The notes beneath the pieces are model-generated. The model searched no databases. It was given only the letters and a program-made list of their open reading frames with translations, and had not been told where the DNA came from. From assembly GCF_008271745.1 (NCBI RefSeq), contig NZ_VKKZ01000010.1, positions 587,677 through 651,676 of the forward strand: DNA of 64,000 bases, given 5' to 3'. Each line of letters opens with the position of its first letter. Positions within the stretch are counted from its first letter, which is position 1. Positions 1-8,310 of this stretch are shown here, one piece after another. The stretch comes from Rufibacter glacialis. GTDB lineage: Bacteria; Bacteroidota; Bacteroidia; Cytophagales; Hymenobacteraceae. The translations under genes and the position numbers were made by a program.

Positions 1-46
1 TCATCAGCGGGGCTTTTTTATTGGGTTTCTTATTGTCTACCGGGCA

Positions 47-2191
47 TTACCCACGGTCTTCTCTGGAAGAAGAGCCACCACGGGAGGAACGTCCGCTCCG
101 GTTGTGGTCGCTGGAATGGTCATCATGGTCTTGGTTACGTCCGTACTGCGACCGGTTCTCGTAGCCTGAGCCGCCTCCGCCGTAGGATGACTGCCCGCCG
201 CCTTGGCTTCCGCCATAACCACCGCGGGAACCCATGCCTCCGCTAGAAGAAGAACCGTATCCGCTGGAGCCGCCGTAGCTGCTGCCGCCTTGGCCGTACC
301 CGCCCATGCCGTAGTCACGGCTTTGGTCGCCGTAGCCACCACCCGTAGAGGAGCCACCATGGCCGCGGTCCTGGTCACTGTTTCTGGAACCGCCAGAAGA
401 GCCGTAGCCTCCGCGAGATCCCATGTCATTGCCCATGTTGCCGTAGTTGGAGCCTCCAAAACCGCCGCTGTTAGCGCCGCCGTAGTTTCCGCTCTGGGAG
501 CCTTGGCCGGACCCATAAGAAGAGCCTCCGTAATTGCCGCCGCCCTGTGAGCCGGAACCACCGCCTTGTGAGGAACGTGACCCGAAGTCACCCCCTTGGG
601 CATTGTGGGTGCTGTACCCGCCGTAGCCACCGCTTCCGCTGCCACTCATAGAGCCGTAGCCACTGCTGTCATTGCCGCGGCCGCCCCGTGAGCCACCGCC
701 GCTTTGCCAATCCTGGTTACCTCCCTGTGACGAGCCGTAGCCGCCTCTGGAGCCCATGTCTGAATGGCCATAGCCTCCTCTGGAGCCCATGTCATGCGAG
801 CCGTAGTTGCTTCCGCCTTGGCCCCCTTGACCGCCTTGGTTCTGGGTGCTGTACCGGTTTCCGCCTTGGCTGTAGCCGCCATCAAAATCTGAGTTTCCGT
901 CATATCCGCCGCCGTGTGATGAACCACCGCGGGATGATCCACCGCGTGAACCGTATTCTTCACTGTAAGAGCCGCCTCTGGAGCCCATAGAGCCATAAGA
1001 GCCGGGGCTTTGGTTGCTGTAGCCTTGGCTGTAGCCGCCGTGGCCACTGCCCTGGCTGCCGCCATGCATGCCGTAGCCGCTTTCGGTGCCATAACCCATT
1101 TGGTTGCCATAGTACCCTGAGCCGCCGTAGTTGGAATAACCGCCGCGGTCAGACTCTGAACGGCTTGAGTTGCCGGCGTAGCCGCCTTGGGAACTCATGC
1201 CATAGGGGTTGTTGCCCATGCCGGTGTTGCCGCCATAGCCGCCCTGTGAGCCGTAGTTGCCACCACCGCCCATAGAACCGCCGTAGCCGCCTTGTCCGTA
1301 GTTAGAGCCACCTTGGTTACTGTGACCGCCATAGCCGCCTTGGCCATAGTTAGAGCCGCCCTGGGAGCCGTAGTTGCCGCTGCCCCGGTGGCCTTGGTCA
1401 TCATGGTTGTTCCAGGAGTTGCCGCCGCCAAAGCTGCCGCTGTTTCCTTGTGAGCCGCCATAACCGCCTTGGCCGCCGCTTCCGGAGTGACCACCGCCCT
1501 GGGAGCCGTAGCCTCCTTGGTGACGATCGTCAGACTGGTTGCCGCCGCCGCTCATGCCGCTCATAGACGAGCTGCTTTGGTTGCCTTGGTCACCGCCCTG
1601 TGAGCCGCCGTAGCCCATGCCACTGCCCATAGAAGCGGAAGAACCAGCCATAGAGTTATTGTCTGAATCTGAGGAGCCAGAAGATTTGCCGGAACCTGAT
1701 TTCCCCCCTGAAGTTTTAGAGGAAGTGGAAGACCCGGATTTAGAGCCAGCCTTTGGAGTGGAAGAAGTAGAGGCGTCAGAGGTTGATTTGCCGCCGCTGC
1801 TTTTCTTGCCAGAAGAACTGTCTGTGGAAGACATGGAAGAGGAGCCTGTCCCTTTTTTAGAGGAAGAGGAAGACCCCAGGGTGGAGCCGGTGCCCCCGGT
1901 GCTGCCCGCAGAACCAGAGGTGCTGCTGCTGCCCAGGCTGGAAGAGCCGGAAGTACCAGAGGTGCCGGTGCTGCCTGATCCTGAACTTGAACCGAACCCG
2001 CTGCTTTGGCCTGGGGTACCGGATGATGAACCAGAAACGCCTGAAGAACCAGAAGATCCAGAAGAGGCATTTGGGTTTGAGCTATTGCCCATAGCACCTG
2101 ATGAAGAAGAAGCGTTTGTTCCAGTGCTGCCGGTAGAACCAGTTGAAGAGCCCTGGTTATCTTTTTGCTGCTCTTTTTGATTTTCGTTCAT
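47..2191 (-). CDS. Low-complexity Gly/Ser/Tyr-rich protein with RGG motifs
   Basis: Predicted 714-residue protein of unknown function. I chose the ATG at 2191 because an AGGAGA ribosome-binding site lies about 8 bases upstream (2199-2204); an upstream ATG at 2236 would add 15 residues without such a site. After a short polar start (MNENQKEQQKDNQ), residues to about 190 are Ser/Thr/Gly-rich with scattered Lys. The rest is Gly, Ser, Tyr, Gln and Asn with recurring NYGSQGG, QGGYGG and GSRGGYG units and ten RGG tripeptides. There is no signal peptide, membrane segment or recognisable fold. The composition resembles prion-like and RGG segments of eukaryotic RNA-binding proteins such as FUS, but this is compositional similarity only. 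The tail is charged (several D, H and R). Long open frames on both strands here are by-products of the codon bias. The reading frame is well supported; the function is not. Confidence 0.75.
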   Translation of the reverse strand: MNENQKEQQKDNQGSSTGSTGSTGTNASSSSGAMGNSSNPNASSGSSGSSGVSGSSSGTPGQSSGFGSSSGSGSTGTSGTSGSSSLGSSSTSGSAGSTGGTGSTLGSSSSSKKGTGSSSMSSTDSSSGKKSSGGKSTSDASTSSTPKAGSKSGSSTSSKTSGGKSGSGKSSGSSDSDNNSMAGSSASMGSGMGYGGSQGGDQGNQSSSSMSGMSGGGNQSDDRHQGGYGSQGGGHSGSGGQGGYGGSQGNSGSFGGGNSWNNHDDQGHRGSGNYGSQGGSNYGQGGYGGHSNQGGSNYGQGGYGGSMGGGGNYGSQGGYGGNTGMGNNPYGMSSQGGYAGNSSRSESDRGGYSNYGGSGYYGNQMGYGTESGYGMHGGSQGSGHGGYSQGYSNQSPGSYGSMGSRGGSYSEEYGSRGGSSRGGSSHGGGYDGNSDFDGGYSQGGNRYSTQNQGGQGGQGGSNYGSHDMGSRGGYGHSDMGSRGGYGSSQGGNQDWQSGGGSRGGRGNDSSGYGSMSGSGSGGYGGYSTHNAQGGDFGSRSSQGGGSGSQGGGNYGGSSYGSGQGSQSGNYGGANSGGFGGSNYGNMGNDMGSRGGYGSSGGSRNSDQDRGHGGSSTGGGYGDQSRDYGMGGYGQGGSSYGGSSGYGSSSSGGMGSRGGYGGSQGGGQSSYGGGGSGYENRSQYGRNQDHDDHSSDHNRSGRSSRGGSSSREDRG

Positions 2192-2578
2192 GGTTAAATC
2201 TCCTTTGTTAATGGTTAGAGAAAAATTAGTTGCCATGCCTGCCGGTTGAAGCCGAAGGGGTGCCTCTTTTTCTAGACAAGCGTTTATTCTATACGAACAG
2301 GTGTTTGCATGGTTAACTGAACCATTATGATTTTTTAATCCAGAGGGATTAAATAGGAATTTAACTTTAATAAGACAGGAGAAATCTGAGGGTTGATTGC
2401 AAAATTGATTTTTGCCCTACTCTTGGCAGGCCACATCTTTTGTGGACCCATGAAGCAGGGAGAAAGGCATAAAGGAACAGCCCTGAGGAGCGAGGTGAAT
2501 TCGCTGATCAGGGCTGTTTGTACCATTGCTGGAAATAAGAAAGCCGCCTGCGAGGATATCGCTGACGGGTAGCGGCTG
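2192..2578. other. Intergenic region between low-complexity gene and EEP gene
   Basis: This 387-base stretch holds two hairpins (2476-2518 and 2567-2597) downstream of the EEP-family gene and the ribosome-binding site of the low-complexity gene. A 63-codon minus-strand frame at 2335-2526 has no recognisable content. I see no other gene. Confidence 0.6.
2476..2518 (-). terminator. Hairpin, possible terminator of EEP gene
   Basis: An 11-base perfect outer stem (AACAGCCCTGA at 2476-2486 with TCAGGGCTGTT at 2508-2518) encloses a 2x2 mismatch and a 5-base inner stem (AGCGA/TCGCT). The U tract on either strand is weak, so it could be a structured 3' end rather than a classical terminator. Confidence 0.5.
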
Positions 2579-2597
2579 CTAAGAAAGGCCGCTACCC
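2567..2597 (-). terminator. Hairpin overlapping the stop codon of EEP gene
   Basis: GGGTAGCGGC (2567-2576) pairs perfectly with GCCGCTACCC (2588-2597). The hairpin spans the stop codon at 2579-2581 of the minus-strand gene. No U tract follows; it may stabilise the 3' end. Confidence 0.4.
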
Positions 2598-3682
2598 CTT
2601 TGGTAGGAAGCCGATGCCGTTTTAACGGCGGCGGTATTCACGTCTACCTTGTCCATCAATTCCTGGGCATCTTCCTTCTCCTCGGCATCGGGCTCTGGCA
2701 CCTCATGTTCTTCTGCCTCCAGGGGTTCATAATTCAGCCGGATGAACATGGGGAAGTGGTCAGACCCAAAAAAAGGCAGGCGCTTCATTCTGATGAGCCG
2801 GAACGCCGGGTCATAGAAGATGTGGTCCAGGGAGTACCGGAAGAAAGGCACAAACGCATTGTAGGTATTGAAAAAGCCCCGGCCAATACGCGGGTCAAGC
2901 AAGCCGCTTATCTTCCGGAACAGGTTGGTGGTGTAAGACCAGGCCACATCATTCAAATCGCCGATCACAATGCTGGCGTACGGAGACTCTTTGGCCATTT
3001 GGGCCACGGTCAGCAGCTCCGCCTCGCGGGTGTCCGTGTCTTTGTGCAGGTGCGGGGGTTGCGGGTGCACCGTGAACAGGTCAAACTTTTTACCCGTTGG
3101 CAGTTCCACCAGCATATAGAAAGAAGGGATACCTTCTTCAACCAGATACCGCACCTCTGTATGGGCCAGCTTGAACTTACTGTAGAATATCATGCCGTAG
3201 GTGTTCTCAAGGGGCTCTTTGATACAGTAAGGGTACCGGTCATCCAATTCAGAAATAGCCTCGGCCCAGCGGTGGTTGGGTTCATTGATAAGCAGCAGGT
3301 CTGGGTCTGTTTCTCTGACTACCTTCAGGAACCTCTCGTACCGTTTGTTGGACATCCTCACGTTGGAGATCATGATTCCGAAGGAGTTCTTAGGGGCTTT
3401 GAGTTTGGACTTGAGGGCCTGCACGCGCACAAAAGGGGTGAACCGGTACACGTGCACCAACTCATTCACAATGGCCAGCACCAGAAGGCCCGCGAATATC
3501 TTTTGGGTTAGCAGCTCATACCCTACCTGCCAGCCGTAAAAACCCAGAATGAACGTACCCAGCAATGCCACCTGTACCCTTGGGAAATCTAGGATTCTTA
3601 TCCACCAATAGGTGCTTTTCACAAGGGTGAGCAAGGAAGCTAAGATCACAAAGCCACCTAACAGCTCAAGGGCGATTTTCAT
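2579..3682 (-). CDS. Membrane-anchored endonuclease/exonuclease/phosphatase (EEP) family protein
   Basis: The 367-residue protein starts with about three hydrophobic segments (roughly residues 3-21, 36-54 and 61-78) followed by an EEP domain from about 100 to 320. Expected active-site positions are visible: N107 in ISNVRMSN, E134 in LINEPN, H206 in FTVHPQ, D242 and N244 in GDLND, D286-H287 in SLDHIFY and D308-H309 in GSDHFPM. EEP enzymes cleave phosphodiester or phosphate-ester bonds; the substrate (nucleic acid, phosphoinositide-like lipid or other) cannot be read from sequence. The membrane anchor suggests action at the cytoplasmic membrane. The C-terminal tail (about 318-367) is acidic and probably disordered. 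It appears to be a single-gene unit; a PAL36 element lies upstream. Confidence 0.85.
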   Translation of the reverse strand: MKIALELLGGFVILASLLTLVKSTYWWIRILDFPRVQVALLGTFILGFYGWQVGYELLTQKIFAGLLVLAIVNELVHVYRFTPFVRVQALKSKLKAPKNSFGIMISNVRMSNKRYERFLKVVRETDPDLLLINEPNHRWAEAISELDDRYPYCIKEPLENTYGMIFYSKFKLAHTEVRYLVEEGIPSFYMLVELPTGKKFDLFTVHPQPPHLHKDTDTREAELLTVAQMAKESPYASIVIGDLNDVAWSYTTNLFRKISGLLDPRIGRGFFNTYNAFVPFFRYSLDHIFYDPAFRLIRMKRLPFFGSDHFPMFIRLNYEPLEAEEHEVPEPDAEEKEDAQELMDKVDVNTAAVKTASASYQRGSGLS

Positions 3683-3784
3683 AGGTCGAAATCAAATTAG
3701 GTTCGTTCACATACTCTTTTTAAGAGACAGGGTTGCATCCGGTAAAATACGCACGGCCGCCAAGGCCGTTGAAAGACAAAAACC

Positions 3785-3820
3785 GTTTGTAACCTGATTC
3801 GCTAAAATCAGGCCATAAAC
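3785..3820. repeat. PAL36 dispersed palindrome, copy 1
   Basis: Left end GTTTGTAACCTGATT and right end AATCAGGCCATAAAC around a short centre. It lies between gldH (stop at 3852) and the start of the EEP gene. Confidence 0.6.
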
Positions 3821-3851
3821 GGTTTTCACTGGATTTATCTGGTATTTATAG

Positions 3852-4337
3852 CTATTCGGTAGCTTTTTCCACGCGCACGCCAATGGCCATAATGCCTGGC
3901 AAAGGATCTTGGCGCATGTACTGCTGCACCCGCATCTGGTAGTTGCCCAACTGGTTGAACCTGATGTTCTTCAAAGCTCTGAACCGGTGGTCAAAGATAT
4001 CACCGGCGCCTTTGCCTTGGGGCTCGCCGGTCTTGGGGTCCATGAGGAACATCTCATGCAGCATGGAGTTCACCTGCTGGCCGTCTGGGCCTATGAGGTA
4101 ATGCCGCAGGTACAAGTTGTAGAAAGGGTAATGCAGGGCGTTGCGCACCGTGAAAAACACGTTGTACTGCTGGGTGGTGTCTGTGACCTCAAAGGTGAAC
4201 GAAGGGGTCAGTTTTACGGGCCACTGGTTGTCTGGAATGTCCTGCACCTCCTCAAAAACGCGGTTGGCGTCACAGCTAATCAGAAAAAGGCCCAGGCTGC
4301 ACAAAACAGCCAGGAAACGGAAACGCTTTCTCATCAT
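3852..4337 (-). CDS. gldH: Gliding motility lipoprotein GldH
   Basis: The 161-residue protein has a lipoprotein signal peptide ending in LISC (lipidated Cys22). It matches the GldH family by length and by features such as DIPDNQWP, FTVRNALHYPFYNLYLR and a C-terminal YQMRVQQYMR...GIMAIGVRVE region. In Flavobacterium johnsoniae GldH is a lipoprotein required for gliding, a system tied to type IX secretion, so it fits with the two sorting-domain proteins in this window. Its ATG overlaps the ricT stop as ATGA (4334-4337), so the two genes are translationally coupled. The start could be either of two adjacent ATG codons. The assignment is confident; whether this strain glides is not known. Confidence 0.92.
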   Translation of the reverse strand: MMRKRFRFLAVLCSLGLFLISCDANRVFEEVQDIPDNQWPVKLTPSFTFEVTDTTQQYNVFFTVRNALHYPFYNLYLRHYLIGPDGQQVNSMLHEMFLMDPKTGEPQGKGAGDIFDHRFRALKNIRFNQLGNYQMRVQQYMRQDPLPGIMAIGVRVEKATE

Positions 4338-5983
4338 GCTTCAGGTTGGGGGCTAGGAGATCCGCCTTCCGGCGCGCCGGGTTTGCGGTTACGGTGGCCG
4401 CGGTTACGGCTTCGTCTGCCGCGTTGCTCCCCTTCGGGCCTGGGGCCACGCTCTGGCCGGTCAGGGGTGGCCACGGTGGCATTGCCCAGCGCCTGAGCGG
4501 CCATGGGTTGGGGCTTGTTCTGGGGCGGACGCGGGTTCTGGGCGCGCTCCTGGCGGGGAGGACGGTTTCCTTCCCTGGGCGGACGACCTTGGTTCTGCTC
4601 CCGGTCAGCGCGGGGTTCGCGCTCAGGACGCGGCTTGCCTTGCGGCTGTTGGCCTTTGGCCTGGGCTTCACGCTCCGGTCTGGGCTTGTTCTCGCCTCCC
4701 TCTGGCCGGTTCCCGTTTCTCTCTGGCCTTGGTCTGCGCTCTCCGCCGGCTGGTCGGCCGGTGGGCTGGTCTCTGCGTGCTTCTGGGGTGGGGGCACCGG
4801 TGGCCAGGGCCTCGGCCGCTGGGGCCGTGCCTTTGCCTTTTTTCTTGTTGCGTTTTTTCTTGGCTTTGTACTGCTCGTCTAAGCGGTCCAGGTTGCCTTC
4901 CAGTGACTCCACAAAGTCTACCACCTCTGGCAGTTGCTTTTTCACTTCCTCGGCCAGGTTTTCAGGCATGTCGCCGGCGGCGTTCATCTTGAGCACCTCC
5001 TGCACGCGTTCTACCGGAACCGGGAACCAGTTGCTGTCGCCGCGGTACCCGAACCACATGATGCGCCGGAAAATGTCTGTCTTCTGCAGGAACGCGTCGC
5101 CGGCCTTGGTTTGCAAGGGACGGTTCACGTTGGGGATGTCTTTGAGGGCATCCATGTAGGTTTCCAACTCATAGTTCAGGCAGCACTTGAGGCGCCCGCA
5201 CTGGCCCGAAAGCTTGCTGGGGTTCAGAGAAAGGTTCTGGTACCGGGCCGCCGTGGTAGACACGCTCTTGAAATCTGTAAGCCAGGTAGAGCAGCACAGT
5301 TCTCGGCCGCAGGAGCCGATACCGCCCAAGCGTCCGGCCTCGTGCCGCAGGCTGATCTGGCGCATCTCAATCCGGACCTTGAATTCCTCAGCCAGTTTTT
5401 TGATCAATTCCCTGAAATCTACCCGGTCATCTGCTGAATAGAAGAACGTGGCCTTGGTCTTGTCTGCCTGGTACTCCACGTCTGAGAGCTTCATCTTGAG
5501 CTTGAGCTCCTGTACAATGGCGCGGGCACGGTACATGGTGGTGGGTTCCTGCTCGCGGGCGAGGTTGAACTTTTCCATGTCCTTTTCAGTGGCTACCCGG
5601 TAAATGCTCCGGATCTCGTCATTGTTCTGGACTTTCTTCTTGTTCATCTGCAGGCGAACCAGTTCGCCTTTGAGAGACACGTGGCCAATATGGTGCCCGT
5701 TGGGCACGTCTACCACCACGGCGTCACCGGTGATGAGCGGCAAGTGGTTGATGTTGCGGAAAAACTCTTTGCGGCCGCCTTTGAAGCGGACCTCAACTAT
5801 ATCAAACTCTTTGAAAGACACGGGAATTTCCATGTCTGAGAGCCAGTCAAATACATTTAATCGGTTACAGCCTCCCGTGCTGCAACCGCCGTTGCTTTTA
5901 CAGCCCGCTACTACTTCAGTGCCGTCAGGCGAAGAAGTGGTTTTGGAGCCGCAGCCGCCACTAGAACATGAACTACATCCCAC
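4334..5983 (-). CDS. ricT: PSP1/RicT family protein with Cys-rich N-terminus and basic disordered tail
   Basis: A 549-residue PSP1-domain protein. It begins with GTG (5981-5983), preceded by AAGGAA about 8 bases upstream; no better ATG fits the conserved N-terminus. Residues 3-39 carry six Cys (3, 6, 11, 28, 34, 39). The PSP1 core (about 55-285) contains the paired motifs CGRELCC (225-231) and CGRLKCC (262-268). Residues after about 375 are Pro/Arg/Glu/Asn-rich and probably disordered. In Bacillus, RicT (YaaT) works with RicA and RicF, binds iron-sulphur clusters and acts with RNase Y; the role in Bacteroidota is less clear. It is cotranscribed with gldH downstream (4-base overlap). Family assignment is strong; the partners and cluster binding here are inferred. 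Confidence 0.88.
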   Translation of the reverse strand: MGCSSCSSGGCGSKTTSSPDGTEVVAGCKSNGGCSTGGCNRLNVFDWLSDMEIPVSFKEFDIVEVRFKGGRKEFFRNINHLPLITGDAVVVDVPNGHHIGHVSLKGELVRLQMNKKKVQNNDEIRSIYRVATEKDMEKFNLAREQEPTTMYRARAIVQELKLKMKLSDVEYQADKTKATFFYSADDRVDFRELIKKLAEEFKVRIEMRQISLRHEAGRLGGIGSCGRELCCSTWLTDFKSVSTTAARYQNLSLNPSKLSGQCGRLKCCLNYELETYMDALKDIPNVNRPLQTKAGDAFLQKTDIFRRIMWFGYRGDSNWFPVPVERVQEVLKMNAAGDMPENLAEEVKKQLPEVVDFVESLEGNLDRLDEQYKAKKKRNKKKGKGTAPAAEALATGAPTPEARRDQPTGRPAGGERRPRPERNGNRPEGGENKPRPEREAQAKGQQPQGKPRPEREPRADREQNQGRPPREGNRPPRQERAQNPRPPQNKPQPMAAQALGNATVATPDRPERGPRPEGEQRGRRSRNRGHRNRKPGAPEGGSPSPQPEA

Positions 5984-6617
5984 AGGTCAATTTCCTTTAT
6001 ATAGATAATTCTTGTTTTCAATAAAATTATAACTCCCGCTGCCGGCAAGGCCTGGTACATGGTCCCCTGTAAATTGGTGATATTTCTTCCTGACTGTGAA
6101 GGTCTTGATGGGGAAGCCCAGGGGATAATGGACTTTCTAAAGCCTCTCTTCGGCAAAAACCGAGAGCCTAATTAACAAATATAATAACAAATCTGAATAG
6201 CCCGTTACTCTTTGCTGGGTTATCCACAGGCCGAATAGGGGCCGATTTGGTAAAAACGGCCCTCAAACGCCTGAATCCCCCAAACAAAAAAAGCCTTGCC
6301 AACCGTTCCTTTTTGACCATTTTCACCAGGGTATCCCTGAAAGAAAGTGGTTTCCTGCTCCCAAAAGTACCTATTGATACGCAAAAAGTCCTCTGCCGGC
6401 CCTGCCGGAGGCCTAAATCTTGACGGAGGAAGGTCCGGGTGATTAGGGAAGTGGTTTACTTATAGAAAGGAGCCAAGGCCCAGGAAGTCACAATAGCTGG
6501 AAAAGGGCCCACGTGCCAGGGCTACCGGCACCATAGGAGCGGGAGATGCGTTTTTGCGTAGATTTTGATTCTCACCTATGATTTTGTTATTTGGGCCGGA
6601 TTCTACTTGTTGCCCTT
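5984..6617. other. Divergent intergenic region between ricT and GNAT gene
   Basis: A 634-base gap between divergent genes. It holds one PAL36 copy (6233-6268), a single consensus DnaA-box word TTATCCACA (6220-6228), and presumably both promoters. The stretch 6553-6590 contains TTTG followed about 20 bases later by TATGATTTTG, a weak promoter candidate for the GNAT gene. I find no convincing gene. Confidence 0.5.
6233..6268. repeat. PAL36 dispersed palindrome, copy 2
   Basis: Left end GAATAGGGGCCGATTT, right end AAAACGGCCCTCAAAC. It sits between two divergent genes, one of the few copies not next to a stop codon. Confidence 0.5.
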
Positions 6618-7475
6618 ATGACCTTTGCCTTCGCAGAAACGGCTCCTCTTGGCCAGCTTTGTGCGCTTTTCAATGCCGCCTTCGCTGATTACCTCCTGCC
6701 TATGGTGCTCACGGAACCTATCATGGAACTGAAGCTGAAGCGCGACGGCACCAACCTGGCCTTGTCTCCGCTGGCCATGGAAGGTCCTGCCCCGGTAGGT
6801 TTTATCTTCACCAGCCTGGGCGAGTGGAAGGGTAAACGTACCGCCTATAACGGCGGCACCGGGGTACTTCCCCAGGCCAGGGGCCACAGGCTGACAGAAC
6901 AGATGTATCATTTCTGCGTGCCTCTTTTAAAGCAGCAAGGGGTTACGCAATGTCTGCTGGAGGTGATACAGGAGAATACCCGAGCCCTGGCGGTGTATAA
7001 AAAACTAGGGTTTGAGGTGGTGCGCAGCCTGCGGTGTTTCCGTCATCCAAAAGCCGATTTGCAGTGGCACCGGCACGCGCGCCCTGGGCAAGTCTCTTTC
7101 CAGCAGGTCTCTGTGCCCAATTGGGCTTTATACAAGGCATTTTGGGAGGTAGAACCCAGTTGGCAACACCACACGGCGGCTATTGACCGGAGCGCCGGCT
7201 ACGTGCACGTGGTGGAAGCCCAGGCGCAAGGCCAATGTGTGGGCTATGGGGTCATCTATGGCATGACCGGGGCCCTAGCGCAACTGGCGGTAGCACCTGC
7301 CTGGCGCCGGAAAGGAATAGGCCAGGCTCTGGTGCAGGAACTGGTCAACGCCACCACGTCACCTACCATAAGCGTGATCAACGTTGATGGCCGCGGGGAA
7401 AGCCTGCTCCAGTTTTTGCAGAACCGGAAAGCGGAGGAGATTCCAGGGCAATATGAAATGGTCTGGGCAATTTAG
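6618..7475 (+). CDS. Tandem-domain GNAT family N-acetyltransferase
   Basis: A 285-residue protein with two GNAT-like halves. The first carries an acetyl-CoA-binding motif near QARGHRLTEQM (about residues 85-95) followed by NTRALAVYKKLGFEVVRS; the second has APAWRRKGIGQALVQEL (about 225-241). I start it at the ATG at 6618; an upstream in-frame TTG at 6591 would add nine hydrophobic residues and is less likely. GNAT enzymes transfer acetyl groups from acetyl-CoA to amines of small molecules, peptides or proteins; the acceptor is unknown. A PAL36 element begins 8 bases after the stop. No operon partner is evident. The family call is firm, the substrate open. Confidence 0.85.
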   Translation: MTFAFAETAPLGQLCALFNAAFADYLLPMVLTEPIMELKLKRDGTNLALSPLAMEGPAPVGFIFTSLGEWKGKRTAYNGGTGVLPQARGHRLTEQMYHFCVPLLKQQGVTQCLLEVIQENTRALAVYKKLGFEVVRSLRCFRHPKADLQWHRHARPGQVSFQQVSVPNWALYKAFWEVEPSWQHHTAAIDRSAGYVHVVEAQAQGQCVGYGVIYGMTGALAQLAVAPAWRRKGIGQALVQELVNATTSPTISVINVDGRGESLLQFLQNRKAEEIPGQYEMVWAI

Positions 7476-7482
7476 AATGGCT

Positions 7483-7518
7483 GTTTCGGGCCAGTTTTAG
7501 CAGAAAGAACCCTAAATG
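7483..7518. repeat. PAL36 dispersed palindrome, copy 3
   Basis: Left end GTTTCGGGCCAGTTTT, right end GAAAGAACCCTAAATG. It begins 8 bases after the GNAT stop codon. Confidence 0.55.
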
Positions 7519-7574
7519 AAAACAATTCCCTTAAGGAGGGAAAATAAGGTTAGAAATTTAATGAATGCAGTACT

Positions 7575-8024
7575 ATGGTTTTAGATAAACTCTCCAACGC
7601 CTCGCGTTACACCCACATGCACCCCCTGTTTGCACAAGCCTTCCGGTTTTTGCAGGAAGCCGACATCACCCAACTTCCGGTTGGCAAGCATGACATTGCA
7701 GGCGACCAGCTTTTTGCCATGATCTCAGACGGCGAAGGCTTCTCCAAGCAAAAGGCGCGGCTGGAAGCCCATAAAAGGTACATTGACATTCAGTACGTGG
7801 TCACCGGCTGTGACCACATGGGCTGGAAAGACCTGGCCGCCTGTGAGGCCCCCAACGTACCGTATTCAGAAGAAAACGACATCGCCTTTTTCCCAGACCA
7901 GACCAACAGCTGGTTTGACGTTCAAGCCGGCAGCTTTACCATCTTCTTCCCAGATGATGCGCATGCGCCCCTGGGCACGGAAGAGGTAGTTCGTAAGGTA
8001 GTATTGAAGATTGCCGTGCAGTAA
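7575..8024 (+). CDS. YhcH/YjgK/YiaL family protein
   Basis: A 149-residue protein matching the YhcH/YjgK/YiaL (DUF386) cupin-like family across its whole length, with the characteristic LEAHKRYIDIQYVVTG segment (about 64-79), the acidic EENDIAFFPDQ region and FTIFFPDDAHAP near the C-terminus, whose His and Asp/Glu are likely metal ligands. Family members are linked to sialic acid and other sugar metabolism, and one is reported as a sugar anomerase/isomerase-like protein. No sugar-catabolism genes flank it here, so the substrate is not predictable. It appears monocistronic: a PAL36 copy lies between it and the GNAT gene, and strong hairpins follow. Confidence 0.88.
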   Translation: MVLDKLSNASRYTHMHPLFAQAFRFLQEADITQLPVGKHDIAGDQLFAMISDGEGFSKQKARLEAHKRYIDIQYVVTGCDHMGWKDLAACEAPNVPYSEENDIAFFPDQTNSWFDVQAGSFTIFFPDDAHAPLGTEEVVRKVVLKIAVQ

Positions 8025-8075
8025 CCTAATTCTGCCGTTCCTTTATTTAAGTGTTTAAACGGCGGTTTCGATAAA

Positions 8076-8120
8076 AACAAAGAGGGTGAGCTAGCGCTAG
8101 GCAGGTTCACCCTCTTTGTT
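8076..8120. terminator. Terminator hairpin after YhcH-family gene
   Basis: A 14-base perfect stem, AACAAAGAGGGTGA (8076-8089) with TCACCCTCTTTGTT (8107-8120), 17-base loop. Confidence 0.75.
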
Positions 8121-8158
8121 CAACGCCACTTGCTCTTGGCGCCTTGAATGGGTTAAGT

Positions 8159-8194
8159 GATTTAGGGGCTGTTTTTTAAAAACACCTTTTAAAC
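8159..8194. repeat. PAL36 dispersed palindrome, copy 4
   Basis: Left end GATTTAGGGGCTGTTTT, right end AAAACACCTTTTAAAC. It lies between two terminator hairpins in a convergent interval. Confidence 0.6.
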
Positions 8195-8238
8195 AGAACT
8201 CCTTACGCTAAGGCATTTGGTTCTAAAGCAGAACGCAC

Positions 8239-8304
8239 TACACGTGAAAAAAGGAAAACCGGCTGTTTTTGCAAAAACAGCCGGTTTTCCTTTTTTCACG
8301 TGTA
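8239..8304. terminator. 66-base perfect palindrome, bidirectional terminator
   Basis: The two 33-base arms are perfectly complementary with no spacer (centre between 8271 and 8272). The arms contain six A near the base and six T on the other side, giving U tracts in both directions. It lies between convergent genes, ending 6 bases before the stop of the 166-residue protein gene. Confidence 0.85.
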
Positions 8305-8310
8305 TGGTAA

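Noticed and set aside
37-645. Long open frames on both strands overlapping the low-complexity gene, including an acidic plus-strand frame at 1617-2180
   Set aside because: They follow from the Gly/Ser codon bias of the real gene; only the 47-2191 frame has a ribosome-binding site and a coherent amino acid pattern.
2335-2526. 63-codon minus-strand frame
   Set aside because: It runs through a hairpin and has no supporting signals.
6220-6228. DnaA-box consensus TTATCCACA between divergent genes
   Set aside because: Only one box, no AT-rich unwinding region and no dnaA or dnaN nearby, so an origin is not supported.
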